From Virgibacillus subterraneus (GTDB lineage: Bacteria > Bacillota > Bacilli > Bacillales > Amphibacillaceae), in NCBI RefSeq assembly GCF_900110695.1, contig NZ_FOEH01000006.1, positions 62,001-126,000 on the forward strand: 64,000 nt of DNA, given 5' to 3'. The notes under the pieces are model-generated. The model saw nothing but the letters and a program-made list of their open reading frames with translations. It did not search any database and was not told the origin of the DNA. A program made the translations under genes and the position numbers. Positions 51,122 through 59,407 of the stretch are shown here, one piece after another; position 1 is the first letter of the stretch; each line of letters opens with the position of its first letter.

Positions 51122-51769
51122 ATGCAGAAAATGGCGAAAATAGCATATGAGAGTATTATGATTCTGCTCGTTATGCTGACAATCATTACACTATGGACTG
51201 AAAACACATACAGTTCAACAATCAATTGGATTGTATGGGGTGTCTTTTTTATTGACTTCTTCTTTCGATTACTGACTGCAAAGAAAAAGTGGGACTTCAT
51301 TAAACAAAATCCATTTCTTCTGATAGCGATTATCCCATTTGATCAGTTTTTCCAGGTTGCCAGGGTGGTAAGGATCATCTACTTATTTCGGATCAAAACT
51401 ATTGCCAAGTACTACATTGTGCCATATGCCGAAAAGCTTACTTTTCAATCCAAATCACTAATTGTATCAATACTTCTTTCATTAATGATTGCAGCATCCT
51501 TCATTATTTGGAACTTGGAAAGCTCGATTGTCGCATACTATGATGCATTGTATGTAATATTGGGATATTTACTTTTTTTCGGTCATCGTGTCTTTGAAAT
51601 CGAGGGTCAGGTTTCAATTTGGATTTTAACAGGAATATCTATAATAGGGATTGCAATACAAGGTTTAGCACTGCAGTGGGCATTTAATAAGGTAGATATA
51701 CTTTTTAATAATTTTAAAAAAAAGAAGCAATCGGTACGACAGGAACATAATTCAAAGGAGGCTAATTAA
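51122..51769 (+). CDS. Voltage-sensor/ion-channel-like membrane protein lacking a K+ filter
   Basis: 215 aa with about six hydrophobic segments. The N-terminal part resembles a voltage-sensor domain: helix WIVWGVFFIDFFFRLLTAKK, then an S4-like helix with regularly spaced Arg (QVARVVRIIYLFRIK). A pore-like part follows, but where K+ channels have T(V/I)GYGD the sequence is YYDALYVILGYLLFFGHRVF. It overlaps the next gene by one base (TAATG). It may be a non-potassium channel, a sensor or a degenerate channel. Confidence 0.7.
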   Translation: MQKMAKIAYESIMILLVMLTIITLWTENTYSSTINWIVWGVFFIDFFFRLLTAKKKWDFIKQNPFLLIAIIPFDQFFQVARVVRIIYLFRIKTIAKYYIVPYAEKLTFQSKSLIVSILLSLMIAASFIIWNLESSIVAYYDALYVILGYLLFFGHRVFEIEGQVSIWILTGISIIGIAIQGLALQWAFNKVDILFNNFKKKKQSVRQEHNSKEAN

Positions 51770-52047
51770 TGACTGAAATTAAAAAAGGTAATAACAAATT
51801 TTATGTTGGCAAAGATGAACAGAACCCATTAGGTGAAATCACATTCGAGCCATCAGGTGATAATGTATTAATAGTTGACCATACGTATGTATCAGATGAG
51901 CTTCGTGGACAAGGTCTCGCAGGGAAGCTAGTTGATAAAGTTGTTACATATGCTAGAGAAGAGGGAAAGAAAATTGACCCAACATGCTCATATGCCAAAG
52001 ATAAAATGGAGAAAACGCCTGAATATCACGATGTGCTGGAGGGTTAG
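51769..52047 (+). CDS. YjdJ-like GNAT-family N-acetyltransferase
   Basis: 92 aa of the short GNAT type (Gcn5-related, YjdJ). It has HTYVSDELRGQGLAGKLVDK with the R/QGxGxG/A acetyl-CoA loop, and the end DPTCSYAKDKMEKTPEYHDV with the conserved C.(Y/F) pair. AAGGAGG precedes ATG 51769. Substrate unknown. Confidence 0.88.
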   Translation: MTEIKKGNNKFYVGKDEQNPLGEITFEPSGDNVLIVDHTYVSDELRGQGLAGKLVDKVVTYAREEGKKIDPTCSYAKDKMEKTPEYHDVLEG

Positions 52048-52058
52048 GAGAAGAGAGC

Positions 52059-52470
52059 ATGGATTTAATCAACGAATGCGTATTTGCATAACGACTTTGA
52101 AATAAACTATGTATTGGACACAAATAAAGGACAAGTTCTAATGGATGCTCCTGAATCATTAACAGGAGAACCAGGGATTGACTGGGATGACGAGGACGCA
52201 ACTGATAATCTTTTACCAATTCCACAAATTACATCAAATGAAGCATATGATTCAATGGATAGATTTGCAGAAAAACAGGAACCAGCTGTAGCTGAGAAAT
52301 TGATTGATGTACTGAACCGTAGAAAGCCATTTCGAAATTTCAAGGAAAAGGTTATTCAACTTGGTATTGAAGATGAATGGTATACCTTTGAACAAAGTGA
52401 TGCAAAGGAAGCCATTTTCGATTGGATGAACGACCTCAATATACCCTATGAAAAGATTAATCAAAAATAA
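52059..52470 (+). pseudogene. UPF0158-family protein with a likely early frameshift
   Basis: The main frame (TTG 52084 to 52470, 128 codons) has UPF0158 features: NYVLDTNKGQVLMDAPESL, AYDSMDRFAEKQ, LIDVLNRRKPFRNFKEKV and WYTFEQSDAKEAIFDWMNDL. TTG 52084 has no RBS. A well-placed ATG at 52059 behind AGGAGAAGAGAG reads MDLIN and would join the main frame if one base in AACGAATGCG (52071-52080) were removed. So the gene is either frameshifted or read from a poor TTG start. Confidence 0.65.
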
Positions 52471-52496
52471 ACTACTGAAAAAAGGGAACTAATAAT

Positions 52497-52727
52497 ATGT
52501 ACTTAACCATCCAGGAAACAGCTGAATATTTATCAATTGAAGAATCAAAAGTCAAAACGTTTGTACTGCAAGGTCGTATACGTTCTGTTTATGATGGAGA
52601 TAGATTCCTTATTAACAAGGATCAATTTAGTACACATCTAGAGCAAATGGATAATTATAAAAAAATGATTCAAGATTACCTGAATGAACCACTTCCGGAA
52701 GACCCCGATGTGAAGGATGAAGATTAG
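52497..52727 (+). CDS. Excisionase-type HTH protein
   Basis: 76 aa. MYLTIQETAEYLSIEESKVK, FVLQGRIRSVYDGDRFLINK is the HTH_17/MerR-like excisionase (xis) fold used to bind DNA. An acidic tail (LPEDPDVKDED) ends it. AAAGGGAAC lies about nine bases ahead of the ATG. It lies in a row of small same-strand genes; no integrase is near, so a phage role is not indicated. Confidence 0.78.
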   Translation: MYLTIQETAEYLSIEESKVKTFVLQGRIRSVYDGDRFLINKDQFSTHLEQMDNYKKMIQDYLNEPLPEDPDVKDED

Positions 52728-52756
52728 ATATAAATTACATAGAGGAGCAATTGTCC

Positions 52757-53659
52757 ATGCCCAAAAACCACCAAACCACGAAAAACGGAAAATCAATTGT
52801 ATATACAGTTGAGGAGCCTATTGAGCTTTTAAAATTTCTGATAAAAGTCATGCCCAACCGCAGCCGGAACTCAGTTAAGTCAATCCTTGCGCGCGGTCAG
52901 ATAACAGTTGATGAACATATGGAAACACAATACAATTATGAACTGAACCCAGGACAGGAAGTAACCATCTTAAAAAATAAAGCTTCTGTTAAAGAGAGTG
53001 CACTAATTGGCATGAATATTGTTCATGAAGATGAAGATATCATTGTCATCAACAAAGAGGCTGGTTTACTTTCGATTGCCACCGAAAAAGAAAAGGAACG
53101 AACTGCGCACCATCAATTGATGGAGTATGTGCGCCGTGAAGATCCCGCAAATCGAATATTTGTTGTACATCGTCTTGATAAGGATACATCGGGAGTTATG
53201 ATGTTCGCTAAAAATGAAAAAGTTAAGCGGACCTTGCAGGATGCCTGGAAGGAAAATGTTAAAGAACGTACATATGTTGCACTTGTCGAAGGGGAAGTAA
53301 AAAAATCGAAAGGCTACATATCATCGTGGCTGAAAGAAAGCAGTACACATTTGGTATATTCCAGCCCCAATAAGAATGACGGACAACATGCAATTACACA
53401 TTATAATGTAATCCAATCGAACAAAAAGTTTTCATTAGTTGAAATTCAGCTGGAAACTGGGCGGAAAAATCAAATTCGCGTTCATATGCAGGATCTGGGA
53501 AACCCAGTTGTAGGTGATAAAAAATATGGCTCCAAAACGAATGAAATCAGGAGGCTTGGTCTTCATGCGAAGGTATTGTCCTTCAATCACCCTACGTCAG
53601 GTAAGTTAATGCGGTTTGAAGCAGATGTTCCAGGGTCATTTTTTGCAAAATCAAAATAG
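52757..53659 (+). CDS. RluD-type RNA pseudouridine synthase
   Basis: 300 aa with an N-terminal S4 domain (LLKFLIKVMPNRSRNSVKSI, LARGQITVDE) and the RluA-family catalytic domain with the active Asp in VVHRLDKDTSGVMMFAK, plus LETGRKNQIRVHMQDLGNPV. Substrate RNA is unknown. ATG 52757 is nine bases after GAGGAG; TTG 52751 is too close. Confidence 0.92.
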   Translation: MPKNHQTTKNGKSIVYTVEEPIELLKFLIKVMPNRSRNSVKSILARGQITVDEHMETQYNYELNPGQEVTILKNKASVKESALIGMNIVHEDEDIIVINKEAGLLSIATEKEKERTAHHQLMEYVRREDPANRIFVVHRLDKDTSGVMMFAKNEKVKRTLQDAWKENVKERTYVALVEGEVKKSKGYISSWLKESSTHLVYSSPNKNDGQHAITHYNVIQSNKKFSLVEIQLETGRKNQIRVHMQDLGNPVVGDKKYGSKTNEIRRLGLHAKVLSFNHPTSGKLMRFEADVPGSFFAKSK

Positions 53660-53674
53660 TGTTACATAGGAGGT

Positions 53675-54202
53675 GTGTTTCATATTTTACAAATTCAATG
53701 TACAAAAAAGCTGGCCGATGAATTAAAAATAAAAACATCTAATGAACAGATAGCAGACAACGAACCACTGTACTCATGGCATGCACATATTTTTTACTAT
53801 AACCGAAAAAAATACTGCATCGTTATGAATAACAGCACACGTTATAACTTCATTATTGGCAGTCTCAGAAAAAAAGAATTTAGTCAGTTTTCTTCACTAG
53901 TTAAAGAAGGAATACGTAAAAACCTATTGGCTGAGGGATTTGCTGAAAAAGTTGTGGAAACATATATGAAAAAATGTGATGACGTGAATTATGCTCCAAC
54001 AAGTGAGCGTCCTATTATTTCTCAAATAAATGAAATGATAAGTGCAACTAAATTCTTTCAGGAGAATAATGAAGCAGATACCATTGAAGACAAACTAGAT
54101 GAAATTAATCGCTTTAACAATAAATTTGTTATGCTGACATTACCAGAAACTTATTCAGCTGAATCCATGAAGAAAGCATTAATCAAAGAGGTTCTTTTAT
54201 AA
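53675..54202 (+). CDS. DUF6933 domain protein
   Basis: 175 aa. LQIQCTKKLADELKIK, YSWHAHIFYYNRKKYCIVMN and IIGSLRKKEFSQF match the DUF6933 pattern. Function unknown. GTG 53675 is only one base behind GGAGG; an ATT codon at 53684 would be ten bases away and would start MLQIQCTKK as in homologues, so a rare ATT start is possible. The terminator overlaps the stop codon. Confidence 0.75.
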   Translation: MFHILQIQCTKKLADELKIKTSNEQIADNEPLYSWHAHIFYYNRKKYCIVMNNSTRYNFIIGSLRKKEFSQFSSLVKEGIRKNLLAEGFAEKVVETYMKKCDDVNYAPTSERPIISQINEMISATKFFQENNEADTIEDKLDEINRFNNKFVMLTLPETYSAESMKKALIKEVLL

Positions 54203-54214
54203 AAGAGCCTCTTT
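54184..54214 (+). terminator. Terminator overlapping the DUF6933 stop codon
   Basis: AAAGAGGTTCTTT pairs with AAAGAGCCTCTTT around the stop codon, followed by CTTACTG. Confidence 0.75.
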
Positions 54215-54250
54215 CTTACTGCGTAGGTGTTGCTAAGGCTAGCGAATGCC
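54211..54250 (+). repeat. Fragment of the purE-leader hairpin repeat
   Basis: TTTCTTACTGCGTAGGTGTT, GCTAAGGCTAGCGAATGCC match the right half of the first hairpin and the following unit of 1411-1500, with losses. Confidence 0.55.
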
Positions 54251-54257
54251 AAATGGT

Positions 54258-54362
54258 GAATCGATAAAGATCGACAACGAAACGGTAATATTCGACACGC
54301 AATAGATAAACATCGACTCGGAATAGATAAAGTTCGACATAGAATCGATAAAGGTTACAAAC
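54258..54362. repeat. 21-bp tandem repeat, 5 units, reaching into the next gene
   Basis: Five diverged 21-base units around GAATCGATAAAGATCGACAAC (54258, 54279, 54300, 54321, 54342). The last overlaps the final bases and stop codon of the minus-strand peptidase gene. Confidence 0.8.
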
Positions 54363-55338
54363 TGAGCGGTGCTTTTTCAACAACTCGCCCACTTCGTCCT
54401 TCTGTTGTATCGGCATTTTTCAGAGAACTGATAACAGCTTCCTCAGTCACTTCAATTACGGCTTGAAAAAGTTTACTCATAATAGGGTGGTCATCACGTA
54501 TAAATGACATCGACTCCAGCTGTACAGTGGCGTTATGATTATATGTATTCGCTGTTGAAAAAGCGATTGCTATATCGCCGCTGCCATTGTCGATATTGCT
54601 TCCAGTTCTGCCCAACCCCGCTGCACATCGTTTGGCAAGCCGTTTCAGCTGCCGGTCATATAGCGGTGCATCTGTTGCTACAACCATCATAATTGATCCA
54701 TCAGGTGTATCCAATTTTATGCTGCTTCCGAAATCTGTAAATAAGGCATCATCCCGTTTGCCAAAATTACTTAATACGAGGCAGCCAACAGTGTACGTAT
54801 CTACAAGTCGTGATGCTGTGCCGATTCCCCCTTTATACCCGAAACACACCATCCCTTTTCCTGCGCCAATCGCACCTTCTTCAACAGGATTACTGTTAGC
54901 ACTCTCTATGGCTTGAATCGCGTGCTCAGGCTTCACGGATTGCAGTCGTATTGAATTCAGGTAGCTGTCATTACATTCACCAACAACGATATTAAGTGAA
55001 CTTGTTGAGTCTCCAATTTCTTTATTTTCGTTGAGCATATACTGGAGTGTTCCTTGCCAGACAGTTCCTACACTGAGCGTGTTGGTAAGCATAATTGGTG
55101 ATTCAAGTAAGCCTAACTCCTCTACTTGGACAAGGCCTGCAGTTTTTCCATATCCATTAATAACTGAGCTTGCTGCACGTATTTTGTTTGAAAAAATATT
55201 ACCCTTATGGGGCAATATAGCAGTAACACCAGTACAAACCGTATCTTGTTCATTCAATTTCTCGTACAAAGTTACATGTCCAACCTGCACCCCCTCAACA
55301 TCGGTAATGCAATTGGATTTTCCTTTAGGTAACTGCAT
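54355..55338 (-). CDS. P1 family peptidase (DmpA-like aminopeptidase)
   Basis: 327 aa of the N-terminal-nucleophile DmpA/BapA family, which cut themselves into two subunits and remove N-terminal residues from short peptides. The features are ITDVEGVQVGHVTLY, EEGAIGAGKGMVCFGYKGGI, GTASR, and the processing and catalytic site in GSNIDNGSGDIAIAFSTAN (here NGSGD). ATG 55338 has AAGGAG eight bases ahead; the GTG at 55347 overlaps it. The 3' end falls in a tandem repeat, so the last codons may be recent. Confidence 0.9.
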   Translation of the reverse strand: MQLPKGKSNCITDVEGVQVGHVTLYEKLNEQDTVCTGVTAILPHKGNIFSNKIRAASSVINGYGKTAGLVQVEELGLLESPIMLTNTLSVGTVWQGTLQYMLNENKEIGDSTSSLNIVVGECNDSYLNSIRLQSVKPEHAIQAIESANSNPVEEGAIGAGKGMVCFGYKGGIGTASRLVDTYTVGCLVLSNFGKRDDALFTDFGSSIKLDTPDGSIMMVVATDAPLYDRQLKRLAKRCAAGLGRTGSNIDNGSGDIAIAFSTANTYNHNATVQLESMSFIRDDHPIMSKLFQAVIEVTEEAVISSLKNADTTEGRSGRVVEKAPLSL

Positions 55339-55513
55339 CTGAATCACTCCTTAAATTTCTGTTATTTTACCAGTATTATAGCAGATATATGTATTGCTTA
55401 ATTATTTGTATAAACTCCAAGTAGAATTGTTTTAAAGAAAATTAATTCTTTCATTAAACTTTCACATAACTTCTTTATAATGAATAACGAAATGGGAACA
55501 TGGAGGTCATACT

Positions 55514-56161
55514 ATGCCATCAGCTTGGGTATTAACCAACGTTGCGATTATTGTAATAAGTGTTCTTTCTGGTCTGTTGTTTTTTTACATAATAAGTCCA
55601 TTAAAGAAAACAATGAAAAAGCAACAATTGGAAGAAATAATATCATTACTTATTAATTTTGTCATTTTTATATGGATTGGAAAGGTTCTCTTAAGCTTAT
55701 CTGTATTTGTAAAAGATCCACTTGCCATACTAGCGTACCCTAGTAATTCACACGCCTTTTACGTTGCAGTATTATTTCTGATAATAAACGTTGGTTATAA
55801 GGCAAAACGAAAAAATATCGATACAATTCCTTTACTGGCATCATTTGTTCCAGTTTTCTTGGGGGCATCGTTTGTTTATGAATTTATCGATATTATGTGG
55901 AACGAAAGCACCTTAGCATGGGGGCATTTGCTATTACTCATAGTATTGACTTTCATTTATGTATTCGTGCACGAGAGGATATCATCTCGTACGGCAGCAG
56001 GTGGTTTTTTTGTCGGGTGGAGTTTGGGGCAATTGCTTCTATCCTTTATACTGCCTTTTACAACATTATTTGGCTATATGATGGCTCGCTGGTTCTTATT
56101 AGTTATTTTTGTAATAAGCTTGGCACTGTTGACTTATCACCATAGAAGGAAGAATTCATAA
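55514..56161 (+). CDS. Hypothetical membrane protein
   Basis: 215 aa with six or seven hydrophobic segments (for example AIIVISVLSGLLFFYIISPL, HLLLLIVLTFIYVFVHE) and a basic end (TYHHRRKNS). Not recognised. It precedes a membrane-anchored thioredoxin by about 125 bases and may be its partner, as DsbD/CcdA-like proteins are, but no Cys pair is present, so electron transfer is not indicated. GGAGG precedes ATG 55514. Confidence 0.65.
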   Translation: MPSAWVLTNVAIIVISVLSGLLFFYIISPLKKTMKKQQLEEIISLLINFVIFIWIGKVLLSLSVFVKDPLAILAYPSNSHAFYVAVLFLIINVGYKAKRKNIDTIPLLASFVPVFLGASFVYEFIDIMWNESTLAWGHLLLLIVLTFIYVFVHERISSRTAAGGFFVGWSLGQLLLSFILPFTTLFGYMMARWFLLVIFVISLALLTYHHRRKNS

Positions 56162-56183
56162 TGATGCTGCTGCAGGTTTGACA

Positions 56184-56201
56184 ATTTGGCTTGGCGAATG
56201 C
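56184..56201 (+). repeat. Short fragment of the hairpin repeat
   Basis: TTTGGCTTGGCGAATGCA resembles the second hairpin of 1411-1500. Confidence 0.3.
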
Positions 56202-56287
56202 AAATGACACGTATTTCAATTTTTCTATTAAGGATCGTTCAGGATACGTGGTTATCTATTTTAGGATAAAAATTGGAGGTTTAAATT

Positions 56288-56872
56288 ATGAAAAAAACAA
56301 TTATAATCCTCATAATTACCGGGATGCTTGCCTGGGCAGTATACGATGTACTAAACAGCTCTGAGGAAACGGCTGATAGTGGAGATTATGTTGTAGAGGA
56401 TGACACTAAAGAAGAAAGTACAAGTGAGGAAAGCGAAGGTAACAATAAAGTTGGACTTGAAATAGGAAATATGGCACCCGATTTTGAACTTACGACTTTG
56501 AAAGGGAAGACAGTCAAGCTTTCCGATTTTCGTGGTAAGCGAGTTCTTGTTAACTTTTGGGCAACTTGGTGTCCTCCATGTCGCGCGGAGATGCCAGATA
56601 TGGAGAAATTTCATCAAAATAAAGATATTACAATTTTAGCGATTAATCTTACTGAAACAGAGAGCACGAAAAGTGATGTATCCGATTTTGTAGAAAAGTT
56701 TGAACTGACATTTCCAATATTAATGGATGAAACAGTGGAAGTGGCAAATCAATATCAAATACAGCCTATTCCCACATCATACATGATTGATTCGAACGGA
56801 GTAATTCAGTTTAAGGCATTAGGTGCTATGAATTATGAGTTAATGGTTCAGGAGTTTGAAAAGATGAAATAG
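56288..56872 (+). CDS. Membrane-anchored thioredoxin-like protein (TlpA/ResA family)
   Basis: 194 aa. An N-terminal uncleaved signal anchor ([18 protein letters not shown]) is followed by an acidic Ser/Glu linker and a TlpA-type thioredoxin domain with [20 protein letters not shown] and the redox motif [14 protein letters not shown], and the cis-Pro in [11 protein letters not shown]. It acts on the outer face of the membrane, probably in disulfide reduction or cytochrome maturation. TTGGAGGT precedes the ATG. Confidence 0.9.
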   Translation: MKKTIIILIITGMLAWAVYDVLNSSEETADSGDYVVEDDTKEESTSEESEGNNKVGLEIGNMAPDFELTTLKGKTVKLSDFRGKRVLVNFWATWCPPCRAEMPDMEKFHQNKDITILAINLTETESTKSDVSDFVEKFELTFPILMDETVEVANQYQIQPIPTSYMIDSNGVIQFKALGAMNYELMVQEFEKMK

Positions 56873-56911
56873 ATCCTCTTTTTAGTTTAAAATAGAAAAG
56901 AGGTGTTCAAT

Positions 56912-57595
56912 ATGAAACAAACAATTTTAGTCGTAGAAGACGATATGATGATTCGTGAACTAATAAAAATACATTTGGAAAAAAATGATTACGATGTGGT
57001 AGAAGCCGCTGATGGTGAGGAAGCAAAAGGTATTTTTCTAAAACATCATCCTTGTTTGGTCATCCTTGATTTAATGTTGCCTAAAGTTAGTGGCGAAGAT
57101 TTCTGTGCATGGGTACGTGCTCAGGAACGTAATGAGGTTTCCATTATAATGCTTTCAGCAAAAGCGAAGATTGAAGATAAGATTGATGGGCTGAAAATGG
57201 GAGCAGATGATTATGTCACGAAGCCTTTCGATCCAAATGAACTCATGGCACACGTCGAAGCAGTATTGCGACGTACAGGTCAATTTTGCCAAAAAATTGT
57301 ATATGACGGGTTATGTATTAAGCCTCGAAAAGGTGAAGTGCTTCTTTACGACAAATCGATTAAGCTAACGAAATTTGAATTTAATCTTCTTTATTTTTTA
57401 ATGCAAAATCCGAATATGGTGCTTAGTCGTGAACAATTAGTCATGCAAATATATCCATATGCAGATCATACAGTGCTGGATCGCACGATTGATGCGCATA
57501 TCAAAAAGCTGCGGGAAAAGATTGAGGATAACACATCCAAACCCAAGCGTATCCAGACTGTTCGGGGAATGGGGTATAAATTTGTCAATACGTAA
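56912..57595 (+). CDS. OmpR-family response regulator
   Basis: 227 aa. Receiver domain with ILVVEDDMMIRELI (acidic pair), phosphorylated Asp in LVILDLMLPKVSGED, Thr/Ser at IIMLSAKA and Lys in YVTKPFDPNEL; C-terminal winged helix with LTKFEFNLLYFLMQNPNMVL and RTIDAHIKKLREKI, RIQTVRGMGYKF. ATG 56912 is six bases after AAAGAGGTG. Its 3' end overlaps the kinase gene. Confidence 0.95.
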   Translation: MKQTILVVEDDMMIRELIKIHLEKNDYDVVEAADGEEAKGIFLKHHPCLVILDLMLPKVSGEDFCAWVRAQERNEVSIIMLSAKAKIEDKIDGLKMGADDYVTKPFDPNELMAHVEAVLRRTGQFCQKIVYDGLCIKPRKGEVLLYDKSIKLTKFEFNLLYFLMQNPNMVLSREQLVMQIYPYADHTVLDRTIDAHIKKLREKIEDNTSKPKRIQTVRGMGYKFVNT

Positions 57596-58667
57596 ACGGA
57601 TTATATCAAAATTTCCTAAAGGATTCTTATGGCGGTTATCTGCGCTAAATTTCCTTGTTGTTGCTTCTGCAATTGTCGTGAGTGGACTGGCGACTTATAA
57701 TACTGCTTGTTTTTTAGTGGACGCCATGGGTGGGTTGGAGGAACAACGCCAGCAGCAATTCAATGCAACGCTATTTAATTACTTGTGGATCTTTATAATT
57801 ACAGCGATTTTTATGGGGAGTTTATTGCATTTTTATATGACAAAAAAACTAATCAGACCAATTCGCAGCTTAATAGAATCCACTAAGCAATTAAAAAAAG
57901 GCAATTATCCCGATCCTGTTGAGGTGACATCCCAGGATGAAGTAGGCGAGCTTGCTGTACAATTTAATGCTCTTATTCAACAACTGCATACGAACGAGCA
58001 ACACCGCCAAAAGCTTGTATCTGATCTATCACATGAATTTCGTACGCCTTTAACTAATTTAAATGGATATCTTCAGTCATTGGAACGAGGCGATATTCAA
58101 GGGAATCAGGAGCTTTACAAGGCGTTGTACCAGGAATCGCAACGTCTTACAGTTATGATAGAACAATTGGAACAACTTAAGGAATGGGATTATGTAACTT
58201 CCCAAACCTATTCCCAAAGTAGAGGAGTCGATATTGCTAATCTGATTGATCAGTGTGTTGCAATGTTTAAATTGCAAATGGAGGAAAAAGATATTGGCTT
58301 GTCTATAAATGTATCCTCATGTAAGTTACATATTCATGAGGAAGGTATTCAGCAAATTATAAATAACCTCTTAGAGAACGCTATCCATTATTACAATGGT
58401 GAGGGTGGAATTCATGTACTTGGCGAACAGCAAAATTCTGTTTATCAAATCCTTGTAAGTGGTCCAAGTGATTTCATCCCAGAACATGAACGGGAAAATA
58501 TATTTGAACGGTTTTATAGACTGGATACATCCAGAAGCCGCAAAACAGGTGGAAGCGGCTTAGGGCTTGCTATAGCTAAAGAAATAATAGACCGGCATGG
58601 CGGAGAAATCGGAGTTATTTCCGAAAAAAACATAAACACTTTCTGGTTTACATTACCACTAGCGTAA
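57582..58667 (+). CDS. Sensor histidine kinase
   Basis: 361 aa, partner of the response regulator it overlaps by 14 bases. Two membrane segments (about residues 14-36 and 60-84) with only a short outer loop, HAMP domain, HisKA with phospho-His in LVSDLSHEFRTPLTNLNGYL, and HATPase with N box NNLLENAIHYY and G2 box GGSGLGLAIAKEI. TTG 57582 is chosen because the frame before it lies entirely inside the regulator gene. The short sensor loop suggests it senses the membrane or a partner protein. Confidence 0.92.
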   Translation: MSIRKRIISKFPKGFLWRLSALNFLVVASAIVVSGLATYNTACFLVDAMGGLEEQRQQQFNATLFNYLWIFIITAIFMGSLLHFYMTKKLIRPIRSLIESTKQLKKGNYPDPVEVTSQDEVGELAVQFNALIQQLHTNEQHRQKLVSDLSHEFRTPLTNLNGYLQSLERGDIQGNQELYKALYQESQRLTVMIEQLEQLKEWDYVTSQTYSQSRGVDIANLIDQCVAMFKLQMEEKDIGLSINVSSCKLHIHEEGIQQIINNLLENAIHYYNGEGGIHVLGEQQNSVYQILVSGPSDFIPEHERENIFERFYRLDTSRSRKTGGSGLGLAIAKEIIDRHGGEIGVISEKNINTFWFTLPLA

Positions 58668-58930
58668 AGGAGCATATGTAGTTCGGTTAGGAATGGGGAT
58701 GTGCTCGCTTTTCGCGGCCACACACGACGTGAGGTCGATGGGGCGAGTAATCGGATTTTCAGGATGTCCCCTCTACTCCTCGTTAGTATCCCCCCTCTAT
58801 ACGCAGGCTCGCCAGCCCATTTTTTCGCAGGAGTCATAATCCCCCCCCAATCATGGCTCAGAAAGCCCGGATTCAGGCTTTCCCGGCGTGATTTAATCAG
58901 TTTTTAACAGTTTTTTATTGTTAGATCTGA
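58668..58930. repeat. GC-rich intergenic block of repeat type
   Basis: The base composition is clearly richer in G+C than its neighbours, with C runs (CCCCCCCC near 58841) and a hairpin GAAAGCC (58861-58867) / GGCTTTC (58876-58882). ORFs on both strands exist but have no RBS. It looks like a member of an intergenic repeat family seen in Bacillaceae; no second copy is in this window. Confidence 0.4.
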
Positions 58931-58967
58931 TTGTTCGTCCACGGAAAGAGGGTGATTTTCCTAATCA

Positions 58968-59197
58968 TCAATAGGAACTTTCCTGCCACTTCGCATTATG
59001 TTCTGCAATACACCCAAGCAGGGCATCAACCAACAGCGTATCTTCATTATTAAGTGAAATCTCTCCATAATAATCACCAACGACATGGTGGACTGCGATT
59101 TGATGACCAATACACTTCTTGCTAATTCGTTCTTTATAAAATATAATATGTTCTTTAAAAAATACGGAATAATAAGAAAAATGGAGGAAAAAGCGTA
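58968..59197 (-). pseudogene. 3' coding relic of unknown type
   Basis: The minus frame ending at 58968 reads KEHIIFYKERISKKCIGHQI, AVHHVVGDYYGEISLNNEDT and LLVDALLGCIAEHNAKWQES. The composition is protein-like but no start codon with RBS exists and a stop lies just upstream. Family not recognised. Confidence 0.35.
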
Positions 59198-59407
59198 TTT
59201 AAGATACATAGATGCTCATAACCGTAATATTCGGGTGAATTTGAGGTTTTTCAATCTAGGTATTTTGACATATACTTCATTTAAAGTTCATTATATAGAA
59301 CGATTTGTTAATTTACATAGTGAATCCTTGACCTTAAGTAGAAACAAAGACTAATTTTTTTAATGTTATTGTTCATTAAAAAGAACGTAGTGGAAGGTGG
59401 GAGAACA

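Noticed and set aside
58514..58907. ORFs on both strands in the GC-rich block after the kinase gene
   Set aside because: No RBS, overlap with the kinase end, Arg/Ser/Pro-rich products typical of GC-rich non-coding sequence.
59085..59354. 89-codon plus-strand ORF upstream of tapA
   Set aside because: No RBS at its start and it overlaps the more protein-like minus-strand relic; no known domain. A real short gene cannot be fully excluded.
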